Shown: piece by piece, positions 44,969-52,658 of the stretch
Position numbering within the stretch: position 1 is the stretch's first letter
Layout: each line of letters starts with the position of its first letter
From: Pseudomonas fluorescens
Lineage (GTDB): Bacteria > Pseudomonadota > Gammaproteobacteria > Pseudomonadales > Pseudomonadaceae
Direction of reading: 5' to 3'
NCBI RefSeq assembly: GCF_902498065.1
Contig: NZ_CABVIR010000008.1
Span: 186,001-250,000 of the forward strand
DNA length: 64,000 bases
Made by a program: the position numbers and the translations under genes
The notes under the pieces: model-generated
What the model was told of the DNA's origin: nothing
Database searches by the model: none
What the model saw: only the letters and a program-made list of their open reading frames with translations

Positions 44969-45801
44969 CTGTGGAGATGGATAAACCGCCTGTTGACTCA
45001 GAAAATCCATTGCTGCAACTGCGGCGCCTGACCCCGGCGCGGATTGCCCTTGGCCGCACGGGCACCAGCATGCCGACCAGCGCACAGCTGGATTTCCAAT
45101 ACGCCCACGCCCAGGCTCGGGACGCGGTGCACCTGCCCTTCGACCATGCGGGGCTCAGCTCGCAACTGGCCGAATGCGGGTACGAAAGTGTGCTCCTGCA
45201 CAGCGCCGCCACAAACCGGGACAGTTATTTACAGCGCCCTGACCTGGGGCGGAAATTGAGCGATGAGTCCGCGCAAATCCTGCGCAACCACGCTTCAGCC
45301 CACCCCGGCGGCGTCGATCTGGTGATTGTCGTGGCTGATGGTTTGTCGGCACTGGCAGTGCACCGTCATACCGTCCCCTTCCTTGCGCGCATGCGAGAGC
45401 AGATCGAAGTCGATGGCTGGACGGTTTCGCCGGTGATTCTGGTAGAACAGGGCCGGGTCGCGGTGTCCGATGAAATCGGTGAGCTGCTGGGCGCCAAAAT
45501 GGTGGTGATCCTGATTGGCGAACGCCCTGGCCTCAGCTCCCCAGACAGCCTGGGATTATATTTCACCTACAATCCAAAGGTCGGCCTGACGGATGCCTAC
45601 CGCAACTGTATCTCCAATGTACGCCTGGAAGGCTTGAGCTATGGCATGGCGGCACACCGATTGCTTTATCTGATGCGTGAAGCCTGTCGGCGGCAGTTGT
45701 CGGGGGTCAACCTGAAGGACGAAGCACAGCTTCAGACGCTGGAGTCGGACGCAGGTGCAGACATGAAAGGTAATTTCCTACTGAGTCCGCCGAATGCCTG
45801 A
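44965..45801 (+). CDS. eutC: Ethanolamine ammonia-lyase small subunit
   Basis: 278 residues from the overlapping ATG 44965. Carries much of the cobalamin contact. Family regions: TPARIALGRTGTSMPTSAQLDFQYAHAQARDAVH, VVADGLSALAVHRH, VAVSDEIGELLGAKMVVILIGERPGLSSPDS. The longer upstream frame is rejected as it lies in eutB. It ends the eat cluster; the next gene is 119 bases away. Confidence 0.97.
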   Translation: MTVEMDKPPVDSENPLLQLRRLTPARIALGRTGTSMPTSAQLDFQYAHAQARDAVHLPFDHAGLSSQLAECGYESVLLHSAATNRDSYLQRPDLGRKLSDESAQILRNHASAHPGGVDLVIVVADGLSALAVHRHTVPFLARMREQIEVDGWTVSPVILVEQGRVAVSDEIGELLGAKMVVILIGERPGLSSPDSLGLYFTYNPKVGLTDAYRNCISNVRLEGLSYGMAAHRLLYLMREACRRQLSGVNLKDEAQLQTLESDAGADMKGNFLLSPPNA

Positions 45802-45920
45802 ACCGTTTCCGCATTGCGTTTCTCATTCGGTTTCAGGCAGGATCGAAACACGGCTGCCCGAGTGAGAACCGTTCGCCGTCAGAGCACGTGAAGACAGCCA
45901 CTTGAAGACGAGACCTATCG

Positions 45921-46382
45921 ATGCGGATTATTCAAGCGACCCTCGAACACCTGGACCTGCTGACCCCGTTGTTCGTCAAATATCGCGAGTTTTATGGTTC
46001 CCTGCCGTATCCGGACTCGTCCCGGGCGTTCCTCGAAAAACGCCTGCGTCGCAAGGAATCGGTGATCTACCTGGCCCTGGCCGATGACGACGATAAAAAG
46101 CTGATGGGTTTCTGTCAGCTCTACCCGAGCTTTTCGTCGCTTTCGCTTAAACGCGTGTGGATCCTCAACGACATTTATGTCGCCGAAGACGCCCGCCGTC
46201 AGTTGGTCGCAGACAACCTGATGCGCACCGCAAAAAAAATGGCCAAGGAAACCAATGCCGTGCGTATGCGCGTATCCACCAGCAGCGACAACAAAATCGC
46301 GCAGAAAACCTACGAATCCATCGGGTTCAAGGAAGACACCGAGTTCAAGAACTACGTGCTGCCGATCAGCGACGAGCTCTGA
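45921..46382 (+). CDS. GNAT-family N-acetyltransferase
   Basis: 153 residues. GNAT fold: RIIQATLEHLDLLTPLFVKYREFYG at the start, the beta-4 LNDIYVAEDARRQLVADNLM with the acetyl-CoA loop (R/Q-x-x-G/A-like, here RRQLVA, a degenerate form), and a YESIGFKEDTEF end. Substrate not predictable. Stands alone between eutC and a REPIN. Confidence 0.88.
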   Translation: MRIIQATLEHLDLLTPLFVKYREFYGSLPYPDSSRAFLEKRLRRKESVIYLALADDDDKKLMGFCQLYPSFSSLSLKRVWILNDIYVAEDARRQLVADNLMRTAKKMAKETNAVRMRVSTSSDNKIAQKTYESIGFKEDTEFKNYVLPISDEL

Positions 46383-46395
46383 CCGGCATCCCCCC

Positions 46396-46485
46396 TGTAG
46401 GAGCAAGCTTGCTCGCGATCGCAATCCGAAATCCGATACCTGTGTTGAATGACACACCGTAATCGCGAGCAAGCTTGCTCCTACA
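46396..46485. repeat. REPIN, AAGCTTGCTC class
   Basis: tgtaggagcaagcttgctcg at 46396 and its inverted copy ending at 46485, separated by about 40 bases. Confidence 0.9.
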
Positions 46486-46563
46486 AAAACAGACCACGCC
46501 CGCCGTCTGTCTCGTGCGAAATCCCCCGCTACAAACTCGACGCGCTTTTCACTTCTCAGCCCG

Positions 46564-46569
46564 TATAAT
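46564..46569 (+). promoter_or_regulatory. Consensus -10 box upstream of dedA
   Basis: Perfect TATAAT, 101 bases before the ATG of the DedA gene. The -35 region is not clear. Confidence 0.4.
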
Positions 46570-46670
46570 GCGGACCTTTCCGGCTTGTAAGAAAAACTAC
46601 ACCCGTCTGTAGCCTTACGCGAAGTCATCCGCACAGGCCTGCCGAGTCGGGCCGTCACCACAGGTGCCCC

Positions 46671-47327
46671 ATGGATTTCAACCCGCTCGACCTTATCCTG
46701 CATCTCGATGTTTACCTCGATTTGCTGGTAAACAATTACGGGCCATGGATCTACGCCATCCTGTTTCTGGTGATCTTCTGCGAGACCGGCCTGGTGGTGA
46801 TGCCCTTCCTGCCGGGTGATTCCCTGCTTTTCATCGCGGGCGCCGTGGCGGCCGGTGGCGGCATGGACCCGGTGTTGCTGGGTGGCCTGCTGATGCTGGC
46901 GGCGATTCTCGGCGACAGCACCAACTACGTTATCGGACGAACGGCGGGCGAACGACTGTTCAGCAACCCGAACTCGAAAATCTTCCGCCGCGATTATCTG
47001 CAACAAACCCACGACTTCTATGACAAGCACGGCGGCAAAACCGTGACTCTGGCGCGCTTCCTGCCGATCATTCGCACCTTTGCACCGTTCGTCGCCGGCG
47101 TAGCGAAAATGCCCTATCCGCGTTTCTTCTTTTTCAGTGTCCTCGGCACCATCCTCTGGGTCGGTGGTTTGGTGACCCTCGGTTACTTCTTCGGCAACGT
47201 GCCGTTCATCAAGAAAAACCTGTCGCTGCTGGTGGTGGGCATCATTCTGCTGTCGCTGGTGCCGATGATCATCGGCGTCGTCCGCAGCCGCTTCGGCAAC
47301 GCCGCGTCCAAAGCTGAACCTCGCTAA
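46671..47327 (+). CDS. dedA: DedA-family membrane protein
   Basis: 218 residues, five or six membrane segments. The DedA hallmarks are FCETGLVVMPFLPGDSLLFIAGA, DSTNYVIGRTAG and the ARFLPIIRTFAPFVAGVAKM motif (FxRxxPxxRxxxP). DedA proteins flip undecaprenyl phosphate or phospholipids and support envelope homeostasis. It differs from the DedA-PAP2 fusion at 29312 in having no phosphatase. Followed three bases later by mtfA. Confidence 0.94.
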   Translation: MDFNPLDLILHLDVYLDLLVNNYGPWIYAILFLVIFCETGLVVMPFLPGDSLLFIAGAVAAGGGMDPVLLGGLLMLAAILGDSTNYVIGRTAGERLFSNPNSKIFRRDYLQQTHDFYDKHGGKTVTLARFLPIIRTFAPFVAGVAKMPYPRFFFFSVLGTILWVGGLVTLGYFFGNVPFIKKNLSLLVVGIILLSLVPMIIGVVRSRFGNAASKAEPR

Positions 47328-47330
47328 CCG

Positions 47331-48143
47331 ATGTGGTCGCTCAGCGCCTGGCGTCGCCGGCGCATCCTGGCCAGACACCCGATTGCCGACGACATGTGGC
47401 AGCGAGTGCGCCATCACCTGAGTTTTCTCGACGGCATCAGCGCCGCTGAAGACCAATGGCTGCGCGAAGCTTGCGTACTGTTCCTCGAAGACAAACACCT
47501 GACCGCCCTGCCCGGCGTCGAACTCCATCAGGAGCAGCGTTTGCTGCTCGCCGCCCAGGCGCAATTGCCGTTGCTGAACCTGGGCGACTTGAACTGGTAT
47601 CAGGGTTTTCACGAAATCGTTCTCTACCCCGACGACTTCCTCAGCCCCCAGCGCCATCGCGACGCCAGCGGCGTCGAACACGAGTGGGACGGCGAACACA
47701 GCGGTGAAGCCTGGCAACAAGGCCCGATCATTCTGGCCTGGCCCGGCGTGATGGCCAGTGGTGGCTGGGAAGGCTACAACCTGGTAATCCACGAACTCGC
47801 GCACAAACTCGACATGCTCAACGGCGACGCCAACGGCCTGCCGCCGCTGCACGCAGATATGCGGGTCAGCGACTGGGCCAGCGTCATGCAAGAGGCCTAC
47901 GACGACCTCGACCAACAACTGGACCGCAACCCGGAGGCCGAAACCGCCATCGACCCCTACGCCGCGGAAAACCCCGCCGAGTTCTTCGCCGTCACCAGCG
48001 AATACTTCTTCAGCGCCCCGGATTTGCTGCACGAGGCGTATCCTCGGGTGTATGAACAGCTGAAGCTGTTTTACCGACAGGATCCATTGACTCGGCTGCG
48101 GCAACTTCTGGCCGAAGACCCGGTCTATCAGGCACGCGACTAA
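47331..48143 (+). CDS. mtfA: MtfA-like zinc peptidase (M90)
   Basis: 270 residues. M90 metallopeptidase, in E. coli linked to the Mlc repressor. The zinc motif is H154-ELAH158 in NLVIHELAHKLDMLNGDANG, with a further conserved acidic residue in AAENPAEFFAVTSEYFF. The cytosolic N-terminus WSLSAWRRRRIL is basic. It is translationally close to dedA (three bases), so probably cotranscribed. Pseudomonas lacks Mlc in E. coli form, so the target is open. Confidence 0.92.
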   Translation: MWSLSAWRRRRILARHPIADDMWQRVRHHLSFLDGISAAEDQWLREACVLFLEDKHLTALPGVELHQEQRLLLAAQAQLPLLNLGDLNWYQGFHEIVLYPDDFLSPQRHRDASGVEHEWDGEHSGEAWQQGPIILAWPGVMASGGWEGYNLVIHELAHKLDMLNGDANGLPPLHADMRVSDWASVMQEAYDDLDQQLDRNPEAETAIDPYAAENPAEFFAVTSEYFFSAPDLLHEAYPRVYEQLKLFYRQDPLTRLRQLLAEDPVYQARD

Positions 48144-48188
48144 GGTCTACAAGACCCTTGGTGCATGGCATCAACGGCGGAATATGCC

Positions 48189-48194
48189 TATAAT
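48189..48194 (+). promoter_or_regulatory. Consensus -10 box upstream of ppa
   Basis: Perfect TATAAT 63 bases before the ppa ATG. The expected -35 position holds TGGCAT, a weak match. Confidence 0.5.
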
Positions 48195-48256
48195 CGCCGC
48201 CACTTTTTGGTCAATCCGGCCAAGTGTTTTTGGTCAACTAACGGGGGCACCGCCCA

Positions 48257-48784
48257 ATGAGCTACAGCAAGATTCCGGCTGGCAAAGACCTGCCGAACGA
48301 CATCTACGTCGCGATCGAGATCCCGGCCAACCACGCGCCGATCAAATACGAAATCGACAAAGACAGCGATTGCCTGTTCGTTGACCGTTTCATGGCCACC
48401 CCGATGTTCTACCCGGCCAACTACGGTTACATCCCGAACACCCTGGCTGACGACGGTGACCCCCTCGACGTGCTGGTTGTGACCCCTTACCCGGTTGCTC
48501 CAGGTTCCGTGATCCGTGCCCGTCCGGTCGGCATCCTGAACATGACCGACGACGGCGGCGGCGATGCCAAAGTCATCGCAGTGCCACACGACAAGCTGTC
48601 CCAGCTGTACGTCGACGTGAAGGAATACACCGACCTGCCACCCCTGCTGATTCAGCAGATCGAGCACTTCTTCGCGAACTACAAAGATCTCGAAAAAGGC
48701 AAATGGGTGAAGATCGAAGGCTGGGCCGGTGCAGACGCCGCCCGCGAAGCGGTCACCAAGTCGGTTGCTGCCTATAAAGGCTGA
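48257..48784 (+). CDS. ppa: Inorganic pyrophosphatase (family I)
   Basis: 175 residues. Hydrolyses pyrophosphate to drive biosynthesis. Family I signature DDGDPLDVLVVTPYPV with the metal-binding aspartates, plus FMATPMFYPANYGYIPNT and the final KWVKIEGWAGADAAREAVTKS. It has a ribosome site GGGGGCA... region upstream and an intrinsic terminator at 48815-48846, so it is a monocistronic transcript. Confidence 0.98.
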   Translation: MSYSKIPAGKDLPNDIYVAIEIPANHAPIKYEIDKDSDCLFVDRFMATPMFYPANYGYIPNTLADDGDPLDVLVVTPYPVAPGSVIRARPVGILNMTDDGGGDAKVIAVPHDKLSQLYVDVKEYTDLPPLLIQQIEHFFANYKDLEKGKWVKIEGWAGADAAREAVTKSVAAYKG

Positions 48785-48814
48785 GACGCCACTGGCCTTG
48801 CGCCACTGACGACT

Positions 48815-48846
48815 TGAAAAAACCCCGGTTGATCCGGGGTTTTTTG
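48815..48846 (+). terminator. Intrinsic terminator of ppa
   Basis: AAAAAACCCCGG / CCGGGGTTTTTT with a five-base loop (TTGAT). The stem plus T6 tract is near perfect and could act in both directions. Confidence 0.92.
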
Positions 48847-48863
48847 TGCGCGCCGGAAAGGTT

Positions 48864-48880
48864 TTAAACACGTCGTTTAA
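48864..48880. promoter_or_regulatory. Operator-like inverted repeat upstream of the S24 repressor, site 1
   Basis: TTAAAC - ACGTC - GTTTAA, perfect 6-bp arms, 130 bases before the repressor ATG in an unusually AT-rich stretch. Confidence 0.4.
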
Positions 48881-48957
48881 CCCTCCAGCGCATCGGTTTT
48901 TTCTTGTTTAATTTTTACTCGATACGTCTTACATGAGGTCGCAAATTTCCCGCGCAT

Positions 48958-48980
48958 TTTGAACGGTTCGTTTATTCAAA
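48958..48980. promoter_or_regulatory. Operator-like inverted repeat upstream of the S24 repressor, site 2
   Basis: TTTGAA (48958) - N11 - TTCAAA (48975), with GAAC-G-GTTC nested at 48961-48969. It lies 30 bases before the ATG, a usual place for self-repression by CI-type proteins. Confidence 0.4.
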
Positions 48981-49010
48981 GCCTCGCCATACGCCCGTAA
49001 ACTCGTGCCC

Positions 49011-49760
49011 ATGAAGAAAAAAAACACTAGCGGTCCACGGTTTAAAGCGCTGCTCAAAGTAGCGAACATCACGACGACCGGATTTGCCGAATTCCTCGGC
49101 ACGGCGCCGCAAAACGTCCACAACTGGTACACCCGCGGCGTGCCCGATCACTGCATGGAAGCCGTCGCCAGAAAGCTCTCGGTCAACAGCGAGTGGCTCA
49201 AATATCTCGAAGGCCCGAAAGATGCCAGACACCTGCGGCTGGTCGATGAGACCGGCAGCACCTTCGACGCCCAGGCCATCCGTGGCGTTTACACCGTCAT
49301 CGAGCCGACCGATGTCGAGTTGCCCTTTTACAAGGAAGCCCCTGTCGGTCCGGGTTCGAACAAAACCCATGTCATCGTGGACACCAGCCAGCCCCTGCGC
49401 CTTCCACGCAGCCATCTCGACTCACTGGAAATCAACCATGCGGACGCCATCTGCGCCCATATGATCGGCAATAGCATGGCGGAGAAAATTGCCGACGGAT
49501 CAACCGTCGCCATTGATCGGGGCCTGACGCAGATCGTGGATGGGGAAATTTACGCGATCGAGCACGACGGAATGCTGCGTATCAAGTACCTGCACCGGAC
49601 GCCGGGGAATGGATTGCGATTGCGCAGCCACAACAGCGCCGAATACCCGGATGAGACGTTCAGGGCCGCGCAAATCGAAGAGCAGAACATCCGGGTCTTG
49701 GGGTGGGTGTTTTGGTGCTCGACACTGAACAAGCGCAGACCGCCAGTGCCGTTCCTGTAA
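49011..49760 (+). CDS. LexA/CI-like transcriptional regulator, S24 peptidase fold
   Basis: 249 residues from ATG 49011 (a GTG two codons earlier is possible). An N-terminal HTH-like region (about 10-60, FKALLKVANITTTGFAEFLG ... HNWYTRGVP) resembles the CI/HTH_XRE type. The C-terminal S24 domain has S155 in MIGNSMAEKI and K192 in MLRIKYLHR, the usual Ser-Lys dyad. No Ala-Gly or Cys-Gly scissile dipeptide is visible between the two domains, so RecA-assisted self-cleavage is doubtful. There is no phage or tailocin gene around it. Confidence 0.88.
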   Translation: MKKKNTSGPRFKALLKVANITTTGFAEFLGTAPQNVHNWYTRGVPDHCMEAVARKLSVNSEWLKYLEGPKDARHLRLVDETGSTFDAQAIRGVYTVIEPTDVELPFYKEAPVGPGSNKTHVIVDTSQPLRLPRSHLDSLEINHADAICAHMIGNSMAEKIADGSTVAIDRGLTQIVDGEIYAIEHDGMLRIKYLHRTPGNGLRLRSHNSAEYPDETFRAAQIEEQNIRVLGWVFWCSTLNKRRPPVPFL

Positions 49761-49773
49761 CGCCGCGCCGCGA

Positions 49774-49838
49774 CCTTCGCGAGCAAGCGCGCTCCCACAA
49801 GGATTGCGCAGTACCTGAAGCAAGCTTGCTCGCGAAGG
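49774..49838. repeat. REP pair, GAGCAAGC class
   Basis: ccttcgcgagcaagcgcgct at 49774 and aagcttgctcgcgaagg ending at 49838, inverted, 14 bases after the repressor stop. The arms are imperfect. Confidence 0.8.
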
Positions 49839-50218
49839 CGGTGGAACCTTCACCGCAAAACCCGGGTCAGCTACCCGATCCCAAGCAACTGACAGTCCTA
49901 ACCCGCACACCACGCTGGGAATTCCTCAAAAAAATCAGTATGCTGCGCCCCACATTTGCGCATCGACCCGCCCCGCGGCTCCGATCGCACCGACAAGGCA
50001 GATGATTTTCTCGCCGAGTCCCACAGCCGGACGCAAGATCCGGGTGTACGTTTTGAAGGCTGGCGCGGTTTACCAAAAATGAACCAAGCCAGTCCCCGAG
50101 AAGCCGGCCACAAGCCGGCTTTTTAATGCCCGCGTTTTGACCTTAAGGTCTCCCCTCAGCAATTGGGCAGCTGCCTGCTGCCCGATTTAATAGTGTCGGC
50201 ACTGTTTAAACTTTTCAC
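49839..50218. other. Gene-poor gap with a candidate small transcript or ORF
   Basis: From the REP pair to magF there is no recognised gene. A TTG-initiated frame at 49956-50126 would code 56 residues (LRIDPPRGSDRTDKADDFLA...; ends AGHKPAF) but has no clear ribosome site and no family I know. It ends inside the terminator at 50101-50125. A hairpin GGGCAG / CTGCCC follows at 50164-50185 without a T-tract. The most likely reading is the 3' untranslated region of the repressor mRNA or a small RNA. Confidence 0.35.
50101..50125 (+). terminator. Intrinsic terminator, plus strand
   Basis: AAGCCGGC / GCCGGCTT with a CACAA loop followed by TTTTAA. It is a strong terminator 340 bases after the repressor stop, with no other gene between. 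Confidence 0.75.
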
Positions 50219-51034
50219 TCACGGATAACTAAACCCCTTAACCAACGTCAACTCCCCTACCGCCCGCATCGGCACCAGAAAAGTCTCCATCTTCTCGCTA
50301 GGCGTCCCTTCCTCGGTAATCACCGTCACCTGCGCCGTGGTCAGCGGCTGAACCGCATCCTCCTGTCCGTCCTCATTACTCCGATACCCACCCCCGAAGT
50401 AGTTCACATAAACGAGGTATTGCCCTTTGATCGGCGCCGGCATGGCGAAGATTTCCGGGCCATAACCGGTGGTCACGTCCACATCCAGCGCAGCGCCATT
50501 AGGCGCGACACGATCGCCGTACCAGATGTGCGCGCCATCGGGCGTGACGAGGTGCAAGTCCAGATCCGTGCCATCGCTGTCCCAAGCCAGCAACACACGC
50601 AATTTCGCCGGCGTCGCGCCACCACTGGCATTGAGAAACTGCGTTCGATGCCGCTGCTGACCATCAGGACTGCGGACTTCGACGCTATTGCTGCCATTGG
50701 GAAACGAGAACGGTCGATCGAAGCGACCAGTGGGGTCGATTTTCAGCGGCATGCTGACGCCGTTGACGATCAATCGGCCCGGTTCAGTGGACTTGGGCGT
50801 GGCTTTGATCTGGCCGGTGATGCGTGCGGTGTTGGCCTGACCTGCCGGGGTATTCACCGAGGAGGCCGGGTAGTTGACGGTCTGGCGGAAGTGTTCGCCT
50901 TCGCCTTCGACCGCACCGGTGCGCCAGCCGCCGACGGGGGTGTCGAGTTTGGCGGCGCTTTCAGCCGCGGAAACCGTCGGCAACACGCAAACAGAACAAA
51001 GGAACAGGAAGACCTGTGGATAACGGAGTTTCAT
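50219..51034 (-). CDS. magF: MagF: second YfaP-like DUF2135 protein
   Basis: 271 residues. Signal peptide ending near VSAAE (residue ~24), so exported. The DUF2135 region contains DLDLHLVTPDGAHIWYG and MPAPIKGQYLVYVNYFGGG, a beta-sandwich-like domain. It is a paralogue of MagA (both share GGWR, NSVEVRS, TPDG, YLVYVNY, ETF-VP-RA-G and the LVK-F-Y end). Last gene of the six-gene minus-strand operon. Three bases separate it from magE. Function not known; probably a periplasmic partner of the alpha-2-macroglobulin. Confidence 0.88.
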   Translation of the reverse strand: MKLRYPQVFLFLCSVCVLPTVSAAESAAKLDTPVGGWRTGAVEGEGEHFRQTVNYPASSVNTPAGQANTARITGQIKATPKSTEPGRLIVNGVSMPLKIDPTGRFDRPFSFPNGSNSVEVRSPDGQQRHRTQFLNASGGATPAKLRVLLAWDSDGTDLDLHLVTPDGAHIWYGDRVAPNGAALDVDVTTGYGPEIFAMPAPIKGQYLVYVNYFGGGYRSNEDGQEDAVQPLTTAQVTVITEEGTPSEKMETFLVPMRAVGELTLVKGFSYP

Positions 51035-51037
51035 GGC

Positions 51038-52657
51038 CTATTCCAGCAAGAGGTGGCGGGCGAGCCCTTCGATGTAGGTTTCATCCTGGCCGTTGGGGTG
51101 TGCTTCGAAGGCCAGGTGCAGGTATTCGTGGGTCAGGTCGAGGCGGTCTTGCAGCGACAGCACGCCGCGCACATAAATGCGCTGACGCTCGCGGTCGACG
51201 TAGGGGCGGCCGAAAGCGAGGCGGCAGACGGCGAATGTGCTGACTTCGTTGTAGCCGGTTTCGCTTTCGAGACGCTGGCGCCAGCCGCGGCGTTGGGTTT
51301 GCAGCCAGTCTTGCGCGGCGGGCAGCGTCTCGCAGGAGGCGACGGGGTTGTCCCAGCGGCTGAGGCTGGCGCGTGGGTAAGCGTGCAGCAGGATGGCGTC
51401 GTAGCGTTGGCCGGCGCTGGCTTGTTCGACGGCTTGCTGCCAGGAGAGTTTGTCCGGGCCGGGCTGGTCGGAGTGGTAGGTGACGGTGCTGCCGGCGAGG
51501 ACCAGGTCGCTGGTCCACGCGGCGATGTTGCGCGACTCGGTGGTGGCCGGGCGTGGGGCGACGCGTTGGCGGCTGCTGCTGTCGTCGATGCTTAGGCAGT
51601 CGCCGTTGCGGGTGGCGTTTTGCAGCAGGTAGGTGCGAATGGCGATGGCCAGGGCTTTGGCGGCTTCGGCGGGTTCAGGTTTGGCTTCGCGCTGCAGGAC
51701 CCGGGCGACGTACTCTTCTCGGTCCAGGCGTGCGACCAGTTTGTCGCCCACCAAAAACAGCTCCCCGTCGCTGTGAATATCCAGTTGATTGCCATTGGCG
51801 AATTCAACGCGATAGTCGCCCTGCAAAGGCCCGGAAGAAACAACCCGATCCCCCGCCAGCACGCGCCCGATCGGATAGCGAGAAAACAATCCGACTTCAA
51901 CGCAACGCCCCGCATCCAAAGGCCAATCAACCGGCAACACAGACGCCAACGCCTGACCGTAATTGCGCAGAACCATCTGACTGGTCCCCCGCCCACCGGC
52001 CCAGATCGGCGTGCCATCCACTGTCCATCCGGCAAACCCACCCTGACGCGACGACGGATCCTGATCCCCCAACCAGCTCCAGGTTTTCACCCGCAACCGG
52101 CCACCGAGTTCGCCGACGACATTGCCGTCGGCCGCATTCAGCACCACGTCCAGCAACACCCGTCGCGCCTGATCCTGCGCGGGCATCACGGCCAGCATTC
52201 GCAGCAACTCCACCACCGAAACCCGCGTGGAAGGCTGCAACGAAGGCAAATCCAGCAGCCACTCAGGCGCCTGTCGCGCCTGCCAATACGAGCGCCAATC
52301 TGCGCCGGAAATACCCAACCGCGCCGGCTCAAAATACAAACCGCAGGACTTCACCAGCGCCTGATCACGCTCAATCTTCCCGCCCGCGGTGCAGCAATAG
52401 ACTTCCTCTTTCGACTGCCCGCGACATTCATAAGCCGGCTCACGTGCGCCGGTGTCCACCAGCCAGCCGTAGACAAACAGCTTCCACAGACTGCCCAATG
52501 GCGTTTGAAAATCCGCAGGCAGCGGCTCGCGAGAAATCACTTGAGTCCGGCTCAGCGACAGCAATTCACCCTTGAACCCCAGACGCAGCGGTTCGTCCTG
52601 CGCTGTCGCCAGCGCAGGGATCAAACACAGCAGCCACCAGAGCCAACGCCGGGTCAT
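51038..52657 (-). CDS. magE: MagE: YfaQ-like DUF2300 protein with PBP-, SpoIID- and HEXXH-like regions
   Basis: 539 residues with a signal peptide (MTRRWLWWLLCLIPALATAQD). Three regions can be read. Residues about 40-235 look like a serine beta-lactamase/PBP fold, with S56-LWK59 and a KTG-like K191-TW, plus a cysteine-rich loop (C78, C88, C89, C105). Residues about 280-430 resemble SpoIID: LDREEYVARVLQREAKPEPAEAAKALAIAIRTYLL, with E324 at the catalytic-glutamate place. The C-terminus has H510-EYLH514 and an acidic residue downstream, a zinc-peptidase pattern. A multi-activity wall or peptide enzyme is an inference. One base lies between it and the magD stop. Confidence 0.85.
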   Translation of the reverse strand: MTRRWLWWLLCLIPALATAQDEPLRLGFKGELLSLSRTQVISREPLPADFQTPLGSLWKLFVYGWLVDTGAREPAYECRGQSKEEVYCCTAGGKIERDQALVKSCGLYFEPARLGISGADWRSYWQARQAPEWLLDLPSLQPSTRVSVVELLRMLAVMPAQDQARRVLLDVVLNAADGNVVGELGGRLRVKTWSWLGDQDPSSRQGGFAGWTVDGTPIWAGGRGTSQMVLRNYGQALASVLPVDWPLDAGRCVEVGLFSRYPIGRVLAGDRVVSSGPLQGDYRVEFANGNQLDIHSDGELFLVGDKLVARLDREEYVARVLQREAKPEPAEAAKALAIAIRTYLLQNATRNGDCLSIDDSSSRQRVAPRPATTESRNIAAWTSDLVLAGSTVTYHSDQPGPDKLSWQQAVEQASAGQRYDAILLHAYPRASLSRWDNPVASCETLPAAQDWLQTQRRGWRQRLESETGYNEVSTFAVCRLAFGRPYVDRERQRIYVRGVLSLQDRLDLTHEYLHLAFEAHPNGQDETYIEGLARHLLLE

Positions 52658-52658
52658 G

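Noticed and set aside
45915..48104. 729-codon minus-strand open frame
   Set aside because: Opposes the acetyltransferase, dedA and mtfA, all with clear family motifs, and crosses a REPIN.
50164..50185. GGGCAG / CTGCCC hairpin downstream of magF as an operon terminator
   Set aside because: On the minus strand the stem is followed by AATTGC rather than a T-tract; not convincing.
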